Positions 1 to 8,021 of a stretch of DNA of 45,485 nucleotides are shown here, one piece after another; the first letter of the stretch is position 1; every line of letters begins with the position of its first letter. Source of the stretch: an uncultured Bacteroidia bacterium (GTDB lineage Bacteria > Bacteroidota > Bacteroidia > Bacteroidales > Prolixibacteraceae); NCBI GenBank assembly GCA_903918045.1, contig CAIXCY010000274.1, positions 1-45,485 of the forward strand. Direction: 5' to 3'. Position numbers and translations under genes: made by a program. Below the pieces are notes generated by a model that saw only the letters and a list, made by a program, of their open reading frames with translations, searched no databases and had not been told where the DNA came from.

Positions 1-537
1 AACTCACACGACAGTTTTGTGCGCAACTTGTCACACGAACGGGTTCACCGGAGGGACACCAACAACCTGTTCAAGCTGCCACTTAACAAACTTTAATGCA
101 TCGACAAATCCAAATCATACCCTTGCCAAGTTCTCGACCGACTGCAAGACCTGTCATACAACAACTGCCTGGGTACCATCGTCATTTAATCACAATACCG
201 CTACCACCTTCCCGCTGGCAAACAGTCACATCGTGGTGAGCTGCATCAGCTGTCATGCCGCCGGATATGCCGGGATACCAACAACCTGTGTCAGCTGTCA
301 CCTCGATAAATACAATGCCACAACGATGCCGTCGCATACTCTGGCGAAATATCCAACGGATTGCTCTATTTGTCATACCGTGACGGTTTGGACAACTTCA
401 ACGTTTGACCATAATACGACTGCCTTTCCATTGACCGGAACTCACACGACAGTTTTGTGCGCAACTTGTCACACGAACGGGTTCACCGGAGGGACACCAA
501 CAACCTGTTCAAGCTGCCACTTAACAAACTTTAATGC
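1..537 (+). repeat. Near-identical direct repeat, offset 438 bp (two units)
   Basis: Bases 1-99 are identical to bases 439-537, and over the first 200 bases I count only seven differences. The offset of 438 bp is exactly two 73-codon units. The left limit of the identity cannot be seen because the window begins inside it. This indicates recent duplication or gene conversion inside the array. Confidence 0.85.
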
Positions 538-2158
538 GTCTACAAATCCAAATCATACCCTTGCCAAGTTCTCGACCGATTGCAAAACCTGTCATACAAC
601 AACTGCCTGGGCGCCATCGTCATTTAATCACAACACCGCAACCACATTTTCATTAACAGGCAGTCATATCGGTTTAACATGTATAAGTTGCCACACAGCT
701 GGATATGCTGGTATATCAACAGATTGTGTAAGTTGTCATTTAAGTGATTTTAATTCAACCAATAATCCGGGGCATGTGGCTGCCAAGTTTCCAACAGACT
801 GTACACTATGTCATTCAACAACGTCATGGACAACATCAACTTTTAATCATAATACAACCACCTCTTTCCCTTTAACCGGAGCACACATTGGGGTAGACTG
901 TGCCAGTTGTCACACGGCAGGATATGTTGGAATTTCTATTGAGTGCACAAGTTGTCATTTAGCCAATTATAACGCAACAACTATTCCAAATCATACAAGT
1001 GCGCAATTTTCAACAGATTGTAAAACATGTCACACCACATTGGCCTGGGTTCCGTCAACATACAATCATAATGTTGCAACAACTTTCCCCTTGACAGGTG
1101 CTCATATCGGCGTAAGTTGTGTCAGTTGTCATTCCAAAGGTTATGCCGGAATATCCACCGACTGTGTAAGCTGTCACTTAACAAATTTCAATGCAACGAC
1201 GACACCAGCACATGCGACAGCAAAATACCCAACAGATTGCACGTTATGTCATACAACATCAGCATGGGTTCCGTCATCTTTTAATCACAATACAACAACG
1301 GTCTTTCAATTAACAGGTGCCCACACAACTGTCGACTGTGTTATCTGTCATACCAACGGGTTTACGGGTGGCACACCCACTGATTGTGCAAGTTGCCATA
1401 TTGCAAGCTACAACGCATCAGTGAATCCGAATCATATCGCAGCGAAATTTCCAACAGACTGTAAAATATGTCACTCAACGACGGCATGGATTCCAAATTC
1501 TTTTAATCATAATACTGCCACAACCTTTCCTTTAACAGGAAGTCACATTGGCGTTGCCTGCATCAATTGTCACTCAACAGGATACATAGGAATTTCAACG
1601 GCTTGTGTAAGTTGTCATCAAAATGATTACAATGCAACCACAAGTCCGGCACATTTGGTGGCCAAATTTCCTACGGACTGCAAAATATGCCATACCACAA
1701 CACTTTGGGTACCATCAACCTTTAATCATACAACGGGAACAACCTTCCCATTAACCGGGTCCCATATAGGTGTTAGTTGTATTAGTTGCCACACGGCAGG
1801 TTATGCAGGCATATCAACGCTTTGCGTAAGCTGCCATTTAAATGAGTTCAACACGACCAACAATCCGGCACATGCGGTGGCAAAATTTCCAACCAATTGT
1901 GAATTCTGCCATACAGTAACGGTATGGACAACAACAACCTATAATCATGATGCCCAATATTTTCCAATCTATTCCGGAAATCACCAGGGAGCATGGACAT
2001 TATGCACACAATGTCATACTACTGCAACCAATTTTGGTATTTTTAATTGTCTTGTTTGCCATCCTCAGACAACGATGGCTTCGGCTCATAAAGCGTTAAA
2101 GACCTATCTTTATAACAGCACTAATTGTTATGCATGCCATCCGAAAGGAACTTCATAA
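1..2158 (+). CDS. Giant repeat-built multiheme c-type cytochrome, 5' end missing
   Basis: The reading frame is open from the left edge (codons in frame with position 2) to the TAA at 2156-2158, so the true start and any signal peptide lie outside the window. The visible part of about 718 residues contains 30 CXXCH heme-binding motifs in ten successive units of about 73 residues, three per unit. Each unit also carries three further conserved His: one in FNHN, one in TG(S/A)H just before the first CXXCH, and one in NP(N/A)H before the third. This matches a bis-His ligand for every heme. The last unit is divergent and ends in CYACHPKGTS. The protein is Thr/Ser/Asn-rich between hemes. Proteins of this kind carry electrons in the periplasm or at the cell surface; the partner and location are not visible here. 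It converges on the next gene with a 20-base gap. Family call is firm, specific role unknown. Confidence 0.93.
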   Translation, partial: THTTVLCATCHTNGFTGGTPTTCSSCHLTNFNASTNPNHTLAKFSTDCKTCHTTTAWVPSSFNHNTATTFPLANSHIVVSCISCHAAGYAGIPTTCVSCHLDKYNATTMPSHTLAKYPTDCSICHTVTVWTTSTFDHNTTAFPLTGTHTTVLCATCHTNGFTGGTPTTCSSCHLTNFNASTNPNHTLAKFSTDCKTCHTTTAWAPSSFNHNTATTFSLTGSHIGLTCISCHTAGYAGISTDCVSCHLSDFNSTNNPGHVAAKFPTDCTLCHSTTSWTTSTFNHNTTTSFPLTGAHIGVDCASCHTAGYVGISIECTSCHLANYNATTIPNHTSAQFSTDCKTCHTTLAWVPSTYNHNVATTFPLTGAHIGVSCVSCHSKGYAGISTDCVSCHLTNFNATTTPAHATAKYPTDCTLCHTTSAWVPSSFNHNTTTVFQLTGAHTTVDCVICHTNGFTGGTPTDCASCHIASYNASVNPNHIAAKFPTDCKICHSTTAWIPNSFNHNTATTFPLTGSHIGVACINCHSTGYIGISTACVSCHQNDYNATTSPAHLVAKFPTDCKICHTTTLWVPSTFNHTTGTTFPLTGSHIGVSCISCHTAGYAGISTLCVSCHLNEFNTTNNPAHAVAKFPTNCEFCHTVTVWTTTTYNHDAQYFPIYSGNHQGAWTLCTQCHTTATNFGIFNCLVCHPQTTMASAHKALKTYLYNSTNCYACHPKGTS
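1..2158 (+). repeat. Tandem ~219-bp coding repeats of the cytochrome
   Basis: About ten in-frame repeats of about 219 bp (73 codons) make up the whole visible gene. Most copies are diverged at DNA level and conserved mainly as protein. The first about 660 bases use more G/C-ending codons than the copies after about 700, which are A/T-richer. These are protein-coding repeats with no spacer-repeat alternation, so this is not a CRISPR array. Confidence 0.85.
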
Positions 2159-2178
2159 TTCATTCAACGTACGCCTGT

Positions 2179-5100
2179 CTAATGGCTTCCTGTTCTATTT
2201 AATTGTTCATAAACCAATTGCAGAATATTGGTTCTTACATTCAAGTCGCTAAGTTTATTGTTTTCGCGAGTGGGATATACGCGGTTCGACAGAAAAATAT
2301 AGATCAATCCATTGGTTGGATCAGCCCAGAAAAATGTTCCAGTGAAGCCTGAATGACCGAAGCTTTGGGGTGAAACAGCCGGACAAGGGTAGGAATTAGC
2401 CATATCAAATTTCTGATTGTCAATTAAAGGCTTATCGAAACCCAAACCCCTGCGATTGTTGTTTTGAGGGAACTGAACCCTGTTAAATTCTTCGATAGTC
2501 GACCGTTTGAGGTATTCCTTTCCACCGTAAGTTCCAAACTGGACATACATCTGTACAATCTTTGCCAAATCATTCGCCGAGGCAAATAACCCGGCATTAC
2601 CGGAAATCCCTCCAAGGACAGCAGATGCCTCGTCATGCACAGTACTGTGGACTAACCTTTTACGAAATATTGCATCGTATTCGGTGGGAACAATCTGATC
2701 ATCAGAAAATTTCCGGGATGGTCGGTAAGTCATCGTTGTAGCTCCTAACGGGCGATAGAAGTTCTGATCCAGGAAATCGGTATATTTCATTTTTGTCAAT
2801 CTTGAAATCACTTCAGGAACTATAATAAATGAGAGACAACTATACACATATTTCCCGCGAGTTTCAAGAGGCGATTCGCGAATTGCCTTATATACATGTT
2901 TTTTGAATCCCGATTTAAGATACATTCCCGGAGTCACTTCCAGATTGAATTCGCCATTTTGATCAGCCCTGTACCAGCTATTTGAAAGGTTACTCCCCTT
3001 AACTGATTCCTTCCAGAAGGGAAGATAAGGTGCCAATCCGGCTTGATGTGCCAGCAATTCCCTCACTGTAACATCACTCTTGTTGGAAGGATGCAAAAAC
3101 CCCTTTCGCCAATCCTTCCAATAGGTAGAAAATTTCTCGTCGAGAATATATTTCCCATCTTCGTTAAGTTTCATGATTGCAGGAAGCGCTCCGGCAACCT
3201 TAGTTATAGATGCCAGATCATAAATATCATCCATTTGGGAAGGAACACGAGCTTCAAAGGTATGGTAACCATAAGCTTTTTGAAAAATAATTTTTCCATC
3301 CTTGGCAACTAAAACATTACACCCTGGGAAAGCCTTATTTTCCAATGCATTATTTATTATTGAATCGATAGCCTCCTTAAACCTGGTTGAATTTAATCCA
3401 ACCTCTTCAGGGATGGTATATTTTAAACGGATTGGATGATCAATATTCAAACCGGAACCCGTCGGATAAAGAGTATTTATTGGAACAGGTAACTTCCCGC
3501 CACAGGCAATTCCCCCGAATAAAAGCTGGGCTGCCAGTTCTTCATTAATCAAAGTATTCTGATAAGCAATCAATAATCCGCCGGGATGCCCAATCTCATT
3601 TAGCTCCCCAACAGCGTATGGATTTGCAAAAAATACCAGAATGGAATTGTGGATGGATGATATTCGCGATATCAGCTTCCTTAGGTCGTCAGTTACTCCG
3701 TAAGGAGGTGTTTGCTTTACATGTATTGGAGAATTGAACTTAAATGTGGGACGATTCTTACACTCAAAAAGTGAATGAATACCAGTAATTACAAGATTAT
3801 AGTTTCCTAATTTCTTAATCATTTCATTTGCCTCAGACTCGGTAAAATCCTCTGAGAGATTAAAGTAATCAACCTGTGTATAATTGCCCAGCATTTTTTG
3901 AAAAGGGGTTATGACAGCTGACCCAATCGATAATGCAGCGATATGTAAAGTATCAAGACGCAGCAATGGGATAAGATTGTTTTTGTTTTCAAGTAAGGTC
4001 AATGATGACTCAACAGCCAATCTATTAGCATATTGCGCCTCTGTTGAATTAAGCTTATTTAAAAGGCCTGCAACAATTAATGGTTGACGATGACTTAATC
4101 CAGCCATAAATTTAGCAGCCAGCACCCTGCGACATTTAAGATTAATCTGATCCTCCAAAAGTTCCTTATTTTGGATGGCCTCCTTTACTGCCTTAAGCGT
4201 TAACTCGGCATCAACCGGAAACTCAATCACATCATTACCTGCTTTCAGCGCCTGCACATCGTTCCTCCCAGGTTCTCCATAACCGGTTACTCCTCCCATA
4301 TTCATCGCATCTGTGATGATCAACCCCTGGTAGTTCCATTCTTTCCGGATCACCCCTTCTACAGCAGTGTAGGAGAGACTTGCAGGTGAATCACCCATCG
4401 TATTAAGCGAAGGAACCATCAGATGAGCAGTCATAATTCCACCAATTCCCTCTGCGGCCAGCTTCTTAAAAGGAAAAAGCTCAAGACTATCAAGTCGTTG
4501 TCGCGATGCAGGAACGAGGGGTAATGTAAAATGGGAATCAGTTTTCGTATCTCCGTGTCCGGGAAAGTGCTTCGCAACTGCAATTATACCGTTCTCCTGC
4601 AATCCTTTCATAAAAGCGATACTTTTTCGGGCAACCTCATACCGTGAGGCGCCAAACGAACGAATGCCAATAATCGGATTGAGCGGCTCTGAATTAATGT
4701 CAGCAACAGGACCTAAACTCACCTGAACACCAAGTATTTTCAATTGTTTCGCTATTTCAGAAGCGCAACTTTTGATCGTTTGATCGTCAGAGGCCGCTCC
4801 AACTGTGAGATTATAGGGAAATGGCTGAACATCATCCAGGCGCATGCCAGCTCCACACTCAGCATCCATCGCTACAATTAATGGTGTTTTGGATATCGAC
4901 TGATAGTAATTGATAAGTTCTACCTGTCTAACCGCTGTTCCGGAAAAGAAAATCAAACCTCCGAAATTATGTTTTTGAACCATTTCAGCAACGTGAAATT
5001 GTTTCTGCAAGTCTTCACCGGAAGTAACATCGATCCAGATTAGTTGTGCAATTCGTTCATCCGGGGAGAGGGCATTAAACACCGAGTCGACCCATGGATG

Positions 5101-5196
5101 GTTCATATATTTTTTCAGGTCAACCTGCGAATGAGCCTGAGCTGAGAAGAGCAATGCCTGAATTAATAAAAAAATAATTAACTTATATTTTAGCAT
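2179..5196 (-). CDS. NagZ-type beta-N-acetylhexosaminidase (GH3) fused to a serine hydrolase (beta-lactamase fold)
   Basis: A 1005-residue exported protein with a signal peptide (residues 1 to about 22, ending AQAHSQ). The GH3 part has the NagZ signature KHFPGHGD at 209-216, the DSH triad element at 220-222 (His is the acid/base in NagZ enzymes) and the nucleophile Asp296 in TDAMNM. A GH3 C-terminal-like region follows (about 400-575). From about 595 there is a beta-lactamase/esterase-type domain with SITK at 663-666 and HSG at 948-950. The second motif reads YSC (785-787) where relatives usually have YxN or YSD. Expected role: removal of GlcNAc from GlcNAc-MurNAc fragments in the periplasm; the substrate of the serine hydrolase half is unknown. 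It is the last gene of the cell-wall operon, 30 bases after the NagX-like gene. The fusion is, from memory, common in Bacteroidota. Confidence 0.88.
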   Translation of the reverse strand: MLKYKLIIFLLIQALLFSAQAHSQVDLKKYMNHPWVDSVFNALSPDERIAQLIWIDVTSGEDLQKQFHVAEMVQKHNFGGLIFFSGTAVRQVELINYYQSISKTPLIVAMDAECGAGMRLDDVQPFPYNLTVGAASDDQTIKSCASEIAKQLKILGVQVSLGPVADINSEPLNPIIGIRSFGASRYEVARKSIAFMKGLQENGIIAVAKHFPGHGDTKTDSHFTLPLVPASRQRLDSLELFPFKKLAAEGIGGIMTAHLMVPSLNTMGDSPASLSYTAVEGVIRKEWNYQGLIITDAMNMGGVTGYGEPGRNDVQALKAGNDVIEFPVDAELTLKAVKEAIQNKELLEDQINLKCRRVLAAKFMAGLSHRQPLIVAGLLNKLNSTEAQYANRLAVESSLTLLENKNNLIPLLRLDTLHIAALSIGSAVITPFQKMLGNYTQVDYFNLSEDFTESEANEMIKKLGNYNLVITGIHSLFECKNRPTFKFNSPIHVKQTPPYGVTDDLRKLISRISSIHNSILVFFANPYAVGELNEIGHPGGLLIAYQNTLINEELAAQLLFGGIACGGKLPVPINTLYPTGSGLNIDHPIRLKYTIPEEVGLNSTRFKEAIDSIINNALENKAFPGCNVLVAKDGKIIFQKAYGYHTFEARVPSQMDDIYDLASITKVAGALPAIMKLNEDGKYILDEKFSTYWKDWRKGFLHPSNKSDVTVRELLAHQAGLAPYLPFWKESVKGSNLSNSWYRADQNGEFNLEVTPGMYLKSGFKKHVYKAIRESPLETRGKYVYSCLSFIIVPEVISRLTKMKYTDFLDQNFYRPLGATTMTYRPSRKFSDDQIVPTEYDAIFRKRLVHSTVHDEASAVLGGISGNAGLFASANDLAKIVQMYVQFGTYGGKEYLKRSTIEEFNRVQFPQNNNRRGLGFDKPLIDNQKFDMANSYPCPAVSPQSFGHSGFTGTFFWADPTNGLIYIFLSNRVYPTRENNKLSDLNVRTNILQLVYEQLNRTGSH

Positions 5197-5226
5197 CTTT
5201 TTAAATATTAAACAACAAACAGTTAC

Positions 5227-6339
5227 TTACACTTTAATGAAGATCTTCTTTTTATAGAGTACCAGTCCTACAAACCAAAAAAATACGATGTGAAAGAGTG
5301 CAAAGAGCAGTGAAGTGATTTTCTGATCGGTGCACAAAGGAGAAAAAAGGTGCTGAAAAATCCAGGTATACCCATTTACCACGGTACCATTGGCCTCTGT
5401 AATGTGAACAAGGTAAAGAATTGCTTTCACATAAATCCCGGAGAACGCAAAGATAGCCAAAGGGTTCATCCCAAATATCACAAAAAAGGAGGTCCAGCCA
5501 GACCAACCCTTAAGATCGATAATCCAGATCAGCAATGCCAATGAAAGCATTGCCCAACCGGCTGCATATAGAACGTAAGAACTGGTCCAAAGTGGTTTAT
5601 TTATTGGAAACAGAAGACCCCACAAAAATCCGGCGAGTGTACTAGCAACCCCCAATATTACAAGTATTTTCGGAACCTTAATTTTTTCGGTTTCCCGGAT
5701 AATGCCCCCTGCAAGGTAACCTATAATAACAGTGACCACTGCCGGAATAGTACTTAGCAGACCCTCTGGTTCAAATGGGATTCCAAACCCTTTATACATG
5801 TGGTTTACTCCAAGAATGGTCAAATCAAATGGAATAACTGCATTTCCAGAGAGCGAATAAGGGTCACCATTCCCGAACCAGAACAAAATAGCCCAGTACA
5901 CCAACAGAATTACTCCACCTGCAACTGGAAGCAATTTTCGTGGCACAGCGAGAACAAGTAAAGCGCCGATTCCATAGGCAATAGCAATACGCTGAAGAAC
6001 ACCCATAACCCGAAGCTTCGAAAAATCGGTCAATGCTTGCGGAAAAGCATTCAAAAATAATCCAACTGCGAAAATTAACAAGGTTCGTTTTCCAATTCTA
6101 AGCAACGAATCTTTACTCAATGTGTTATTATACTTTGAAAACGAGAAAAACATTGAAACTCCCACTACAAACAAAAAGAATGGGAAAATCAGATCTGTCG
6201 GGGTGCACCCATGCCATTTCGAATGTTCCAGAGGAGCATAAATATATTCCCAGCTTCCCGGATTGTTTACCGTAATCATTGCTGCTATTGTTATTCCACG
6301 CAGCACATCAAGAGCCAGATAGCGTTGACTGGTTTTCAT
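5227..6339 (-). CDS. NagX/DUF5009-family polytopic membrane protein (HGSNAT-like acyltransferase or MurNAc transporter)
   Basis: 370 residues with about ten hydrophobic segments. The N-terminus (LDVLRGITIAAMITVNNPG, then HSKWHGCTPTDLIFPFF) is typical of the heparan-alpha-glucosaminide N-acetyltransferase-like family, often called NagX or DUF5009/DUF1624. Members are proposed to acetylate amino sugars across the membrane. From memory, a protein of Tannerella forsythia encoded in a similar MurNAc locus (MurT) was reported as an inner-membrane MurNAc transporter and may belong to this family; I cannot confirm orthology. It lies between the GHL10-like hydrolase and NagZ, which fits handling of free amino sugars in the periplasm or their import. 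Family call firm, activity uncertain. Confidence 0.8.
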   Translation of the reverse strand: MKTSQRYLALDVLRGITIAAMITVNNPGSWEYIYAPLEHSKWHGCTPTDLIFPFFLFVVGVSMFFSFSKYNNTLSKDSLLRIGKRTLLIFAVGLFLNAFPQALTDFSKLRVMGVLQRIAIAYGIGALLVLAVPRKLLPVAGGVILLVYWAILFWFGNGDPYSLSGNAVIPFDLTILGVNHMYKGFGIPFEPEGLLSTIPAVVTVIIGYLAGGIIRETEKIKVPKILVILGVASTLAGFLWGLLFPINKPLWTSSYVLYAAGWAMLSLALLIWIIDLKGWSGWTSFFVIFGMNPLAIFAFSGIYVKAILYLVHITEANGTVVNGYTWIFQHLFSPLCTDQKITSLLFALFHIVFFWFVGLVLYKKKIFIKV

Positions 6340-6433
6340 AGGATTCAGGATATATGAGGTAATTAATTTATTGATAAATTTCTCAATTTACATAAGCAAA
6401 ATTCCAACCACTTAATTCAATGTTTCAAATCAG

Positions 6434-7939
6434 TTATTTGTTCATTTTAAACCTGACGGGTGAACTTTCTGTATTTGATTTGCTCAGTGCAGTCACTACA
6501 TACCTGAAATGCTTTGGATCAGTTGTATGATTAAGAGTATAGGTTATTGAATTATTTGCTGTAGTCAGAAAAATTCTTGCCGGGTTCCGGGTATTTTTTC
6601 GCTGCCAGCGTGTGAACTGATAAAGTACAAATGATTTGGTATTCGCCCCCCCTTCCCAGCTAAGATGAAGCTGTCCGTTGGAGAGGTTCATTTGTGCATT
6701 GAGTGGCTCCTGCGGAGTTATCTCGCCGACTCGTCCATTTAAAGGGGGAAGTGCAGGATAACGATAGAGCCGATCCTGCACTTTCTGGTGAAGGTCGAGG
6801 GGATTCTTCCGCAGGAATTTTGCACTGTAGAATACACTTCCGGCTATCGTTTTGAGTTTGCGGTTTAGTTTGATCTGGTTAACTATTTCATCAGCGCTCT
6901 GCCATGATTTCTCTTTAGACTCAGGGTCTAATTTGTAAAGTCCATGTCCGATAAAAAGTTGGGCACCGTAAGCGTGATGACTCCACCAATCGGCAATGAT
7001 TTTATAATCAGCAATTTCCTTTCCAATTTCCCAGTAGACCTGTGGCGCTACGTAATCAATCCATTGGTTATATTCCCATTTCAAAATATCGGCATAGAGA
7101 TCATCGAAATTAGTTTGTCCGGCCTTGGTCTTCGAACCTAAGGGATCCTTTTCAGCATTTCGCCATACCCCAAAAGGTGAAATTCCGAATTCAACCCATG
7201 GCTTTATCGACTTAATCGTGTCATGCAATTGCTTCACTATTAAATCGACATTATTCCTCCTCCAATCCTCTTTTTCATTGGCATGAAAGCCCCCGGGATA
7301 TTCCTGAAACGTTTTTTCATCCGGAAATTCGACCCCCGAAATGCGATAAGGGTAAAAATAATCATCCATATGGATCGCGTCAATATCATAACGTCGAACA
7401 ATATCACCAACAATTTTTGCAACATAATTTCGCGTCTGTGGTAATCCCGGATCAAATATTCTGGTCTTCCCATAGGTCACAAACCACTCAGGATGGGTAT
7501 TGGAGATGTGTTCAGAGGAACTTTTGTTCACACTTACATCCGAAACCGCCCTGTAAGGATTTAGCCAAACATGCAGATCGATCCCCCTTTTATGGCATTC
7601 CAAGGAAGCAAATTCAAGTGGATCATAAAAGGGATCGGGCTTTTTACCCTGTTTACCTGTCAGCCACTGCGACCATGGTTCAAATTCAGAGGCATAAAAC
7701 GCATCAGAGGCCGGTCTAATTTGAAAGATAACCGTATTCATATTGTACTGTTTGACTAAATCGAGCAATTCGATGAATTCCTTTTGCTGCTGAGCGGTCG
7801 TGAGGTTAGACGCTGAAGGCCAGTCAATATTGGCAATTGTGGCAATCCAGACTGCTCTCATCTCACGCTTGGGATATTTCGATGCAATTAAATTTGAGGT
7901 GAAAAACAATAAAATACTTATGACAATAAGTTTCTTCAT
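6434..7939 (-). CDS. GHL10/DUF187 family glycoside hydrolase (DigH/YngK-like)
   Basis: 501 residues with an N-terminal signal peptide (MKKLIVISILLFFTSNLIAS). The catalytic domain begins RAVWIATIANIDWPS and contains the family features NTVIFQIRPASDA, GIDLHVWLNPYRA and DAIHMDDYFYPY. This is the glycosyl-hydrolase-like 10 family. E. coli DigH (YddW) of this family cuts peptidoglycan glycan strands that have lost their stem peptides. A fibronectin type III-like domain occupies roughly the last 100 residues (QLHLSWEGG, FVLYQF). Within an operon that also encodes an amidase, this suggests hydrolysis of denuded peptidoglycan. The gap to AmpG upstream is 82 bases and to NagX downstream 94 bases. The substrate is inferred from context. 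Confidence 0.85.
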   Translation of the reverse strand: MKKLIVISILLFFTSNLIASKYPKREMRAVWIATIANIDWPSASNLTTAQQQKEFIELLDLVKQYNMNTVIFQIRPASDAFYASEFEPWSQWLTGKQGKKPDPFYDPLEFASLECHKRGIDLHVWLNPYRAVSDVSVNKSSSEHISNTHPEWFVTYGKTRIFDPGLPQTRNYVAKIVGDIVRRYDIDAIHMDDYFYPYRISGVEFPDEKTFQEYPGGFHANEKEDWRRNNVDLIVKQLHDTIKSIKPWVEFGISPFGVWRNAEKDPLGSKTKAGQTNFDDLYADILKWEYNQWIDYVAPQVYWEIGKEIADYKIIADWWSHHAYGAQLFIGHGLYKLDPESKEKSWQSADEIVNQIKLNRKLKTIAGSVFYSAKFLRKNPLDLHQKVQDRLYRYPALPPLNGRVGEITPQEPLNAQMNLSNGQLHLSWEGGANTKSFVLYQFTRWQRKNTRNPARIFLTTANNSITYTLNHTTDPKHFRYVVTALSKSNTESSPVRFKMNK

Positions 7940-8021
7940 CTTAATAAATTTTCAATTTAATATTTACTCTGTGTCAATCCAGTTTCAGGCCTGGGGAATT
8001 CGCCTTTGCTCCCCTTCTCCC

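Noticed and set aside
17-19. TTG as the start codon of the cytochrome gene
   Set aside because: The frame is open to the left edge and the codons before it match the internal repeat (THTTVL), so the gene begins outside the window.
1-2158. Regular direct repeats resembling a CRISPR or satellite array
   Set aside because: The repeats are 219 bp, in frame, and encode conserved heme motifs; there are no short repeats with unique spacers.
2100-2158. Type IX secretion C-terminal sorting domain on the cytochrome
   Set aside because: The C-terminus ends in a heme motif (CYACHPKGTS) with no beta-sandwich sorting domain.
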